Shown here piece after piece: positions 1-6,932 of a DNA stretch of 7,830 nt. The DNA comes from CAYRMV01 sp964425255 (GTDB taxonomy: Bacteria > Bacteroidota > Bacteroidia > Flavobacteriales_D > Crocinitomicaceae): assembly GCA_964425255.1 (NCBI GenBank), contig CAYRMV010000151.1:1-7830 (forward strand). The letters are read 5' to 3'. Every line of letters begins with the position of its first letter. Positions within the stretch are counted from its first letter, which is position 1. The position numbers were made by a program, and so were the translations under genes. The notes under the pieces were generated by a model. That model had not been told where the DNA came from. It did no database searches and saw only the letters and a program-made list of their open reading frames with translations.

Positions 1-164
1 CTTCTATTTGTGGAGTAATCTCTTGAAAAATATTTATTTTTTTCTTGACAATTTTTTTTTTCTGCAAATGTAGAAGTCATCGTTTTTAAACTTACTAACC
101 TAAATGTACGACTTTTAAATTTAAGAAACCGATTTCAAAATATAACTGCCAAATATAAAAGTAA
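1..164. other. AT-rich non-coding stretch downstream of the kinase
   Basis: I see no gene and no GC-rich hairpin followed by T residues on the minus strand that would end the kdp transcript. Visible items are a run of ten T at 52-61, an imperfect inverted pair CTTCTATTTG at 1-10 and CAAATGTAGAAG at 65-76 (2-base insertion), and on the minus strand TATATTTG at 150-157, which matches the Bacteroidota -7 consensus TAnnTTTG but has no TTG at the right upstream distance. The transcript may continue past the left edge. Confidence 0.5.
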
Positions 165-1889
165 TTACGATGTTTTATTTAATTTCAAAGTAAATGTGCT
201 TCCTGCTCCAAATTCACTATCAACCATAATTTGTCCGCCTTGAGCTTCAATAAATTCTTTGCTTATTGCTAGTCCAAGTCCGGTACCTTCCTTTTTTGTA
301 CCAGGAACTCGAAAATATCGATCAAAAATTTTATTCCGATACTGAGGAGCTATTCCCTGTCCCGTATCTCTAACTGAAAATAAAACATGATTATCTGTTT
401 CTTTTATTGCCAAAAAAACGATTGAGTTATCATAGGAATACCGAACCGCATTTGAAATTAAATTTGTTAACACCCAGGCCGTTTTTTCGTTATCTGCTTG
501 AATTTTAGAAACTTTTTCTGGACAAGATAATTCAAATTGAATTTGTTTTTGCTCAGCTTGTACCTTCGTTGCATTGATAGCATATTGAAAAATTTCTTTG
601 GGATCTGATGATCGAATTGCAAGCTGAATATTTCCACTCTCAACTTGTGTCATGTTCAACAATTCACCGGTAATTTTCAATAATCGGTTGGCATCATCTT
701 TTATACTTTCTACTAGATTTTGTTGTTCGGAATTTAAGTTACCAACCTGTTTATTTTCCAGAAGCTGTAAACTCATTTTGATGGAAGAAATAGGTGTTTT
801 AAATTCATGCGAAACGGTTGCGATAAATTGCGTTTTTGCAGAATCTAGTTCTTTGTATTCAGTAACATTTCGAAGTAACACCACATGCCCAATAATCTTT
901 GGTTTATTTTCACCTGTTGGAATTATCGAAATATGTTGAATATCTTTTTCAAAATAACTTTCCTTTCCATTTGCATAAATTTTTAACGGTTTAATTTCAT
1001 TTCTATCAAATTCCGTATCATCAACATCCTTAATCAATTCACGCAATAGGTCGTTTTTAAGAGCCAGGTCTTTTGATTGAAAACCGACTAATTCTTTTTC
1101 GGATAAACCCAAAATTTGATTAGCCTCTTCATTTGCAAAAATTATTTGCATTTTTTCATCTAATCCAATGACAGGATCGTGCATCTTGTCGATTAAAGTT
1201 TCAACACGCTTTTTCTCCATCATCAATTTAGCGATGTTACTATTATTATATTCTTCGAGTTTTTTTGCCATCGCATTAAATGATTTAGCCAAATCTCCAA
1301 ATTCGCTGTGGCTTTCAAAATGAACTCGTTCTGAGTAGTTTTTATCAGCAATCTGCTTTATACTATCTGTAAGTTCTTTGATAGGATTAGCAATATTGGA
1401 AGGAAGATTTATTAGCAAAATAAAAGCAATCATAAAACAAAGTGAACCTGTAATAGCTATCCAAAACATCGCACTATTTGCTGTTTGTTTTGCCAGTTCG
1501 CTTTTCCGTTGAATTGATTGCATGTTCATATCCATCAACTTGAAAATATCTTTTCGAATTTCAGACTTGATCAAACTATTTGTTTGTTGATTTTTATATA
1601 AAATGAAGTGCTCTCGTAACTCTAGCGTAACTTCCCTTTCGTTTATTTCGCTTATGTTTTTTTCTTGCTTTTTGAGATTAACTTCAAATTTTTTTAATGC
1701 TGATTCAGTTCCTTGTTCCAATGAAAGCAACATATTTCTAGCATACTCTAAAGTACGGTAGTTATCTACCAATACATTCTCAGTGTCCGATTTGATCTCA
1801 ATCATGTGACGTGCACTGACAACACTCAAAATTAGTATCATTAGGAATAACAACCCGACACCAAGTGTTAATTTAGTTTTGATTTTCAT
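165..1889 (-). CDS. Membrane sensor histidine kinase (HAMP-PAS-HisKA-HATPase) paired with KdpD
   Basis: Autophosphorylating sensor kinase of the inner membrane, 574 residues. Seen in order: TM1 at about residues 8-26; a helical, charged periplasmic region at about 27-138; TM2 at about 141-161; HAMP at about 162-215; PAS at about 228-345; HisKA with the phospho-acceptor His361 in the H-box VSHEFKTP; and a HATPase_c domain with N-box (LISNAVRYS, 477-485), G1 (DTGQG, 508-512), F-box (FDRYF, 522-526) and G2 (GTGLGLAIS, 535-543). All catalytic boxes look intact. The ATG follows the kdpD TAA with no spacer, implying one transcript and translational coupling. The sensor half differs from classical KdpD, which has four clustered membrane helices and a GAF-like domain. 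By position it probably supplies the kinase activity that the short KdpD lacks (inference). Its cognate response regulator is not in the window. Kinase identity is certain; a role in K+ control is inferred from context. Confidence 0.93.
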   Translation of the reverse strand: MKIKTKLTLGVGLLFLMILILSVVSARHMIEIKSDTENVLVDNYRTLEYARNMLLSLEQGTESALKKFEVNLKKQEKNISEINEREVTLELREHFILYKNQQTNSLIKSEIRKDIFKLMDMNMQSIQRKSELAKQTANSAMFWIAITGSLCFMIAFILLINLPSNIANPIKELTDSIKQIADKNYSERVHFESHSEFGDLAKSFNAMAKKLEEYNNSNIAKLMMEKKRVETLIDKMHDPVIGLDEKMQIIFANEEANQILGLSEKELVGFQSKDLALKNDLLRELIKDVDDTEFDRNEIKPLKIYANGKESYFEKDIQHISIIPTGENKPKIIGHVVLLRNVTEYKELDSAKTQFIATVSHEFKTPISSIKMSLQLLENKQVGNLNSEQQNLVESIKDDANRLLKITGELLNMTQVESGNIQLAIRSSDPKEIFQYAINATKVQAEQKQIQFELSCPEKVSKIQADNEKTAWVLTNLISNAVRYSYDNSIVFLAIKETDNHVLFSVRDTGQGIAPQYRNKIFDRYFRVPGTKKEGTGLGLAISKEFIEAQGGQIMVDSEFGAGSTFTLKLNKTS

Positions 1890-3014
1890 TTATGAGAGAA
1901 TTACAAGGTCAATATTACTGGAAGATAATTTTTTTAAAAGTTCATTAAACATATTTGTAGACATTATAATTTTTAACAAATTCAGATGTGGTTTTCCTAC
2001 ACAAATCGTTGTTACTTTTCGTTGTTCAGCCTGTTCTATAATTGCTTTTGAAACAGTACCACTTTCAACTTTAATAATTTCTGCGCCTAATTCTGTGGCT
2101 AATTTAAAATTATTGATTAAATGGCGTTGCTTGTCCAACGGTATTTTGTCGGCACTTTCACGTGGAATCTGAACATACAGAACATACCATTTACTGTGAT
2201 AATAATTCGCAAGTCGTGCTGTTTTTCGAATTACCGTTTTTGCTGTTTTTTCATTAGAACTAATACAAGCCAAAAATCGTTCGTGTTTAAGCGTGTTGGG
2301 TTTCGTTACTTCCGTTTCAACTTTTCTTTCAACTTGCGATGCTACCTCTTTTAGCGCTAGTTCTCGGAGTTGCAAAATATGCTCACTTTTAAAGAAATTC
2401 TGAAGAGCCGTTTGAATTTTCTCTGCTCGATAAATTTTTCCTTCTTTAAGTCTAGTAATCAATTCTTCAGCTGTAAGATCGATGTTTACCACTTCGTCTG
2501 CCTGAGTCAAAACACTATCCGGAACTCTTTCTTTGACTTCAATACCCGTTATATTTTTAACGTCTTCATTCAGGCTTTCAATGTGTTGAATATTTATTGC
2601 AGAAATGACGTTGATACCTGCATCAATGATGTCAAGAACGTCTTGCCAACGTTTTTCATTTTTACTTCCCTCAATATTAGTATGCGCCAATTCATCCACA
2701 ATCACAACTTCAGGACGTAGGTTGATAATTGCTTCCAAGTCCATTTCTTCCAGTTCTTTTCCTTTATAAAATAATTTTCTCAAGGGAACAATTGGAAGAC
2801 CAGCAGTTAGCTCATGTGTTTCTTCCCGACTATGGGTTTCAACAAAGCCAATTTTAACGTCAATTCCATTTTTTAATAATGTATGAGCTTCCTGAAGCAT
2901 ACGGAACGTTTTTCCCACTCCAGCACTCATACCGATGTAGATTTTTAGTTTCCCTTTCCTTGATTTTTTTATCAGGTTAAGAAATTCTTCTGCCGATTTT
3001 CTTGTCTCTTCCAT
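1890..3014 (-). CDS. kdpD: Short KdpD: N-terminal sensor/ATPase plus Usp-like domain, no membrane or kinase part
   Basis: Cytoplasmic potassium-sensing protein of 374 residues, corresponding to the N-terminal part of KdpD (full-length family members are near 900). The KdpD domain fills about residues 20-230: Walker A GMSAGVGKT at 28-36, Walker B-like VVIVDELAHTN at 103-113, the conserved NIQHIESLN at 141-149, and the GKIYRAEKIQTALQNFF stretch that closes the domain. A universal-stress-protein-like domain runs from about 245 to the C-terminus (ERFLACISS to DLVILS). The four transmembrane helices (DUF4118), GAF-like region, HisKA and HATPase of classical KdpD are absent. The frame ends cleanly in TAA and the next gene is a complete kinase beginning at the following base, so this is a natural split rather than a frameshift. 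No c-di-AMP-type motif of the Firmicute KdpD Usp domain is obvious to me. It may regulate the adjacent kinase by contact (inference). The ATG at 3012-3014 lies 11 bases after a hairpin. Confidence 0.93.
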   Translation of the reverse strand: MEETRKSAEEFLNLIKKSRKGKLKIYIGMSAGVGKTFRMLQEAHTLLKNGIDVKIGFVETHSREETHELTAGLPIVPLRKLFYKGKELEEMDLEAIINLRPEVVIVDELAHTNIEGSKNEKRWQDVLDIIDAGINVISAINIQHIESLNEDVKNITGIEVKERVPDSVLTQADEVVNIDLTAEELITRLKEGKIYRAEKIQTALQNFFKSEHILQLRELALKEVASQVERKVETEVTKPNTLKHERFLACISSNEKTAKTVIRKTARLANYYHSKWYVLYVQIPRESADKIPLDKQRHLINNFKLATELGAEIIKVESGTVSKAIIEQAEQRKVTTICVGKPHLNLLKIIMSTNMFNELLKKLSSSNIDLVILS

Positions 3015-3025
3015 ACAATTACAAA

Positions 3026-3054
3026 ACGCTATCCCGCAAATGACAGGATAGCGT
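3026..3054 (-). terminator. Hairpin between porin and kdpD: weak terminator or attenuator
   Basis: Perfect 9-bp inverted repeat, ACGCTATCC at 3026-3034 and GGATAGCGT at 3046-3054. In the minus-strand transcript a further U-G pair would close it, leaving a 9-nt loop. The arm is followed on the transcript by only four T residues and then GTAATTG, so it looks like a weak intrinsic terminator or a partial attenuator. It begins 12 bases past the porin... kdpD intergenic midpoint and ends 11 bases before the kdpD ATG, leaving little room for a separate kdpD promoter. A role in mRNA stability or in masking the kdpD start is equally possible. Confidence 0.5.
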
Positions 3055-3074
3055 AAAATGGTTATACAAATCTA

Positions 3075-4163
3075 CTAAAATGCAATACTTAATGATGTTC
3101 CGACAAAGTAGTTATTTCTTGTGGCAATTTGATTCATGTCAAGAAACACACGATCTCTTTGGCTATTAAACGTTCTTGCTTCCAATCGCCAAAGTACATT
3201 TTCCATAATCCGAACATCCATATTCACTGAATAGCCAAAAGTTTGAAAGCCATTTGGTGTTCCTGTTGAAATAATTACCTCATTCTCATCCGAATAATAT
3301 TCTGCTCGGACAGCAAATGCCAGCTTTTCCTTGGGTGTATATCGAGCAATCAACACAGGCGAATACCAAAAATTATAATCACTGCTACCTTTTGATTTTT
3401 GTTCGGCTCCCATATCAAAACCAACTATCAAACCAAATTTCCGTTTGATTTGGAACTGGCCATAAAAATTATGAAAGTACCGCATTTGCATTGTTGTATC
3501 CGGTTTATCACTGCCAACAAAAGAACTGCTGTTGAGTTTAACACGATCATTGGGTTTCCAAGTAAGTTGATGCCCAAAAGCAGGTATTTGATTTCTAGGC
3601 ACTTTTTGGATACGTTGCCAGCCGTTTAAAATTAATCCCCCTAAAAACCATTTTTCATTATCGCTGGTAAATGAAATTTTTGCGCCAGACATATAGTATG
3701 GTGAATTTTCCGCTAAAATACTTCGGGTCATATTCCAACAATCTGCTCCTACTGCACTTTCAAAACCGAAATGTGAAGCAAAAATTCCCGCATCAATCCA
3801 AAGGTTTTTCTTTTTGGAAATTTTTATCCCAGCATTCGCTTCAAAAATGTTTTTCAAAACGGCTGGCTCAGCTGCAAGATTTGCATTGGTATATGTACCC
3901 GCCATTAAAGCTAATTTTCCTCGAATCTTGTCAACATTATATTCCGCCTGAATAAATCCAATATTTAAATTTAACTCGTTGTGACGATTGAACGAGTAAA
4001 GAAAATTAGGACGATTATGGTCCACAGGATTACCAAAGTCATAAACGTAGTAGGTTTCTAAATATCCGCTTATTTTAAGCGGATTTTTTGTAGAATCGAT
4101 TTGGGCATACGTTAAATTTATTAAACATACTGCTATTAATATTGAAAGGAAATTTTTTTTCAT
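3075..4163 (-). CDS. Outer-membrane beta-barrel porin of the kdp operon (porin-2/OmpL-like)
   Basis: Predicted outer-membrane barrel of 362 residues. A Sec signal peptide covers residues 1-20 (MKKN, hydrophobic core, cleavage after TYA before QIDS). The mature chain is a series of alternating amphipathic strands (for example KISGYLETYYVYDF at 30-43 and ELNLNIGFIQAEYNV at 63-77), contains the HFGFES segment near 131-136 and NMTRSILAENSPYY near 144-157 that I associate with the putative beta-barrel porin-2 (OmpL-like) family, and ends in a terminal Phe (SLSIAF) as barrel proteins usually do. It lies between kdpC (139-base gap) and kdpD (60-base gap) on the same strand. From position it may admit K+ or other small solutes through the outer membrane when the pump is induced; the sequence alone does not show what passes. 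The ATG is preceded by an A-rich stretch without a Shine-Dalgarno. Family assignment is good, substrate unknown. Confidence 0.85.
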   Translation of the reverse strand: MKKNFLSILIAVCLINLTYAQIDSTKNPLKISGYLETYYVYDFGNPVDHNRPNFLYSFNRHNELNLNIGFIQAEYNVDKIRGKLALMAGTYTNANLAAEPAVLKNIFEANAGIKISKKKNLWIDAGIFASHFGFESAVGADCWNMTRSILAENSPYYMSGAKISFTSDNEKWFLGGLILNGWQRIQKVPRNQIPAFGHQLTWKPNDRVKLNSSSFVGSDKPDTTMQMRYFHNFYGQFQIKRKFGLIVGFDMGAEQKSKGSSDYNFWYSPVLIARYTPKEKLAFAVRAEYYSDENEVIISTGTPNGFQTFGYSVNMDVRIMENVLWRLEARTFNSQRDRVFLDMNQIATRNNYFVGTSLSIAF

Positions 4164-4249
4164 TTGTTTGAAATTTATAATTATTTGTAGATAAAGTAAT
4201 TATAAAATGTAGTAAACAGATATAACTGCTTCACATTCGTATAAACTTA

Positions 4250-4300
4250 TTTTAATCACGTCGCATATACTGATTAAAAAAGTGTATGCTCATTTAATCA
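4250..4300 (-). repeat. Three-copy alternating inverted repeat (TTTAATCA/TGATTAAA) between kdpC and porin
   Basis: TTTTAATCA at 4250-4258, its exact complement TGATTAAAA at 4271-4279, and TTTAATCA again at 4293-4300. The middle copy can pair with either outer copy (9 bp or 8 bp). A second imperfect dyad, GCATATAC at 4263-4270 and GTGTATGC at 4282-4289 (7 of 8 match), encloses the middle copy. The block starts 3 bases after the kdpC stop and lies about 90 bases upstream of the porin start. None of the possible stems is followed by a T-run on the transcript, so a simple terminator is unlikely; clustered operator half-sites or mutually exclusive RNA stems fit better. The arms are AT-rich, so chance is a real alternative. 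Confidence 0.45.
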
Positions 4301-4302
4301 CT

Positions 4303-4866
4303 TTATTCTTTTAAGTTATCTAATTCAAGATTTAGTTTAAGTACATTGATTCGCTCTGTACCAAAAAATCCAAGCAACGGTTTTTCAGTGTTTTCCTGTA
4401 TTAGCTGCATTAACGTATTTTCAGAAATGTCTCTGATTGCCGCAATTCGTTTTACTTGTACTTTGGCCGCTTGCACAGAAATGTGAGGATCAAGTCCACT
4501 TCCACTTGCCGTTACTAAATCAGAAGGAATTTCAGCTTTGCTAATTCTTGGATTATGTACAAGAAATGTGTCTATTCGCGCTTGTACCTCTGCCAAGTGA
4601 TCTGCGTTAGAGGGTCCATAGTTACTTCCAGCTGACCCAGCTGCATCATAATCAACTGCCGAAGGACGAGACCAAAAATAGTGATCCGACATAAAAGATT
4701 GTCCGACATTTATGTGATGGCTCTTTCCCTTTTCAGTAATGGTAAATCCTTTTCCCTGACCTGGGGCGAATTGAGCAATTGCCCAAACTGCCATTGTGTA
4801 GATACCACAGAAGAACACTAAACAAACGAGTGTTAAACGAATAGCAGGTATTAAATTATTTTTCAT
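4303..4866 (-). CDS. kdpC: K+-transporting ATPase subunit KdpC
   Basis: Small inner-membrane subunit of the KdpFABC pump, 187 residues, the usual family length. One N-terminal transmembrane helix (about 9-31) anchors a periplasmic domain. Family motifs are intact: FWSRPSA at 64-70, GSNYGPSN at 80-87 and TASGSGLDPHIS at 119-130. KdpC stabilises the KdpA-KdpB complex and has been proposed to increase ATP or K+ affinity (family knowledge). The ATG lies 11 bases after the kdpB stop with an A/T-rich leader and no Shine-Dalgarno. Its stop is followed almost at once by the alternating inverted repeat at 4250-4300, which may mark the boundary between the pump genes and the porin/sensor genes. Confidence 0.97.
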   Translation of the reverse strand: MKNNLIPAIRLTLVCLVFFCGIYTMAVWAIAQFAPGQGKGFTITEKGKSHHINVGQSFMSDHYFWSRPSAVDYDAAGSAGSNYGPSNADHLAEVQARIDTFLVHNPRISKAEIPSDLVTASGSGLDPHISVQAAKVQVKRIAAIRDISENTLMQLIQENTEKPLLGFFGTERINVLKLNLELDNLKE

Positions 4867-4877
4867 TGTCTTAAATT

Positions 4878-6932
4878 TTAAATGAATAGTGAAACAAAAA
4901 GGTCAATGACTTTGATACCGATAAATGGTACAATTACACCACCCAAGCCATAGATAAACAAGTTTCTGCGAAGCAATGCACTTGCTCCAATCGGCTTATA
5001 AGCAACCCCTTTTAATGCCAATGGAATGAGCATAGGAATGATAATAGCATTAAAAATTACTGCAGAAAGAATTGCGCTTTCAGGACTACTTAAGTTCATT
5101 ATATTAAGTCCCTGAAGTGAAGGAATGGCAACAATGAACAGAGCTGGAATAATCGCAAAGTATTTCGCTACATCGTTTGCGATACTAAAAGTGGTAAGCG
5201 TTCCTCTTGTCATTAAAAGCTGTTTACCAATTTCAACAACTTCAATTAATTTGGTAGGATCATTATCCAAATCAACCATATTCCCTGCTTCTTTGGCTGC
5301 CTGAGTACCACTGTTCATTGCTACACCTACATTCGCTTGAGCTAATGCTGGAGCATCATTGGTTCCGTCCCCCATCATTGCCACCAAGCGACCTTCTGCC
5401 TGCTCTTTTTTGATGTAATTCATTTTGTCCTCGGGTTTGGCTTCGGCAATGAAATCATCAACTCCTGCTTTTTCAGCGATAAATTTTGCTGTTAAGGGAT
5501 TATCCCCAGTAACCATTACAGTTTTAATTCCCATTTTCCGTAAGCGTTCAAATCGTTCTTGAATACCCGGTTTAATTATGTCCCGTAATTCAATTACACC
5601 CAACACTTTTTCGTTTTCGGAAACAACAAGAGGAGTACCTCCATTACTAGAGATTTGCATAACTGTATCTGCTGTTTCATTTGGAAATAGATTACCTGCT
5701 TTTTCACACAAAGCTTTTATTGAATCTGCAGCACCTTTTCTTATTCGTGTATCATCAAAATCAATTCCTGAGTTTCTTGTTTCAGCAGTGAATTTGATAA
5801 ATCTAGCATCTTTCACCTGATAGTTCAAAGGGTCTATCTTCGCCAATTCGATGATTGATTTTCCTTCTGGGGTTTCATCCGCCATTGAACTTAAAACGAC
5901 TGATTTCACAAAATGCTTTTCATCAATTCCATTAGCAGGATAAAAATTTGTTGCCTTTCTATTTCCAATAGTTATTGTTCCTGTTTTGTCCAACAATAAT
6001 ACATCAATATCACCTGCGGTTTCGACAGCCTTTCCACTTTTGGTAATTACGTTTGCTCTTAAGGCTCTGTCCATTCCTGCGATACCAATAGCGGAAAGTA
6101 AACCACCAATCGTAGTTGGAATTAAACATACGAACAACGAAATGAAAGAAGCGATCGTAATAGGTGCATTCGCATAGTCAGCAAAAGGCTTCAATGTTAC
6201 AGAAACAATGATGAATACCAACGTAAAACCAGCCAATAGAATAGTCAATGCGATTTCATTGGGTGTTTTTTGACGGCTTGCACCTTCCACCAAAGCAATC
6301 ATTTTATCCAAAAAGCTTTCACCTTGTTCGGTCGTAACTTGAACAATAATCTTATCTGACAATACTTTTGTACCTCCTGTTACAGAACTTTTGTCGCCCC
6401 CTGCTTCACGAATCACTGGAGCAGATTCTCCAGTAATGGCACTTTCGTCAATCGTTGCTAGTCCTTCAATGATTTCTCCATCAGCGGGAATAGTGTCGCC
6501 TGCTTCACAGAAAAACAAATCTCCTTTTCGTAATTTTGATGATGGGATTATTTCCACTTCATTACCACTAAATCTCTCTGCAACAGACACTTTCTTAGCT
6601 GGTGTTTCTTCTCTCGTTTTGCGTAAGCTGTCTGCTTGTGCTTTTCCTCTAGCTTCTGCGATCGCTTCAGCAAAATTAGCGAATAAAAGTGTCAATAAAA
6701 GCAATATAAAAACCGTAAGGTTATACCCAAATGAACCCTGTGAATTACTTACAAGTGAATACAACGTTACTATCAACATGATGAATGTTCCAATTTCAAC
6801 GGTAAACATAACAGGGTTGCGGAACATTGTTTTTGGATTGAGCTTAATAAAAGATTCTTTGAATGCATCCTGAACCAACTCTTTCTGAAATAGACTCCAA
6901 TTTTTATTTGTCATTTTTCTAAATTTTAACAT
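4878..6932 (-). CDS. kdpB: K+-transporting P-type ATPase catalytic subunit KdpB
   Basis: Catalytic P-type ATPase subunit of the Kdp pump, 684 residues, full length. Seen: membrane helices at about 42-62 and 70-90; actuator domain with TGES at 167-170; helices at about 228-246 and 258-283 with the CLIPTT segment at 269-274; phosphorylation motif DKTGT with Asp315; nucleotide-domain TPEGKS at 354-359 and KGAADS at 399-404; TGD at 475-477; hinge GDGTNDAPA at 521-529; and three or four C-terminal helices beginning near 580. The Asp587 and Lys590 pair in SIANDVAKYF corresponds to the charged pair in the fifth helix needed for coupling in the Escherichia coli enzyme. Ser170 of TGES is the position phosphorylated to inhibit the E. 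coli pump. The chosen ATG directly follows the kdpA TAA; an internal ATG at residue 7 (6912-6914) is an alternative start. Nothing suggests degeneration. Confidence 0.98.
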   Translation of the reverse strand: MLKFRKMTNKNWSLFQKELVQDAFKESFIKLNPKTMFRNPVMFTVEIGTFIMLIVTLYSLVSNSQGSFGYNLTVFILLLLTLLFANFAEAIAEARGKAQADSLRKTREETPAKKVSVAERFSGNEVEIIPSSKLRKGDLFFCEAGDTIPADGEIIEGLATIDESAITGESAPVIREAGGDKSSVTGGTKVLSDKIIVQVTTEQGESFLDKMIALVEGASRQKTPNEIALTILLAGFTLVFIIVSVTLKPFADYANAPITIASFISLFVCLIPTTIGGLLSAIGIAGMDRALRANVITKSGKAVETAGDIDVLLLDKTGTITIGNRKATNFYPANGIDEKHFVKSVVLSSMADETPEGKSIIELAKIDPLNYQVKDARFIKFTAETRNSGIDFDDTRIRKGAADSIKALCEKAGNLFPNETADTVMQISSNGGTPLVVSENEKVLGVIELRDIIKPGIQERFERLRKMGIKTVMVTGDNPLTAKFIAEKAGVDDFIAEAKPEDKMNYIKKEQAEGRLVAMMGDGTNDAPALAQANVGVAMNSGTQAAKEAGNMVDLDNDPTKLIEVVEIGKQLLMTRGTLTTFSIANDVAKYFAIIPALFIVAIPSLQGLNIMNLSSPESAILSAVIFNAIIIPMLIPLALKGVAYKPIGASALLRRNLFIYGLGGVIVPFIGIKVIDLFVSLFI

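Noticed and set aside
45..73. TTGACA at 45-50 as a plus-strand -35 box
   Set aside because: There is no TATAAT-like box at the right distance, and the TTGACA consensus is not the usual one for Bacteroidota primary sigma.
1..76. Imperfect inverted pair CTTCTATTTG (1-10) and CAAATGTAGAAG (65-76) around a T-run
   Set aside because: The arms differ by a 2-base insertion and are 54 bases apart, and nothing element-like lies between them; probably chance.
150..157. Minus-strand TATATTTG, an exact match to the Bacteroidota -7 box TAnnTTTG
   Set aside because: The nearest upstream TTG (186-188) is about 28 bases away instead of about 19-21, and no gene follows within the window. In such AT-rich DNA a single match is weak.
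1887..1892. kdpD and the kinase as one KdpD gene broken by a frameshift or stop
   Set aside because: The kinase begins with its own membrane anchor, periplasmic domain, HAMP and PAS rather than the missing middle of KdpD, so two separate genes explain it better.
4164..4302. Dedicated porin promoter in the kdpC-porin gap
   Set aside because: Only near matches to TAnnTTTG (such as TACATTTT) are present and none has a well-placed upstream TTG; I cannot support a promoter call.
6391..6873. Long plus-strand open frame opposite kdpB
   Set aside because: It is antisense to the conserved N-terminal and actuator region of KdpB and its translation resembles no protein I know; the same holds for the shorter plus-strand frames opposite the kinase, kdpD, porin and kdpA.
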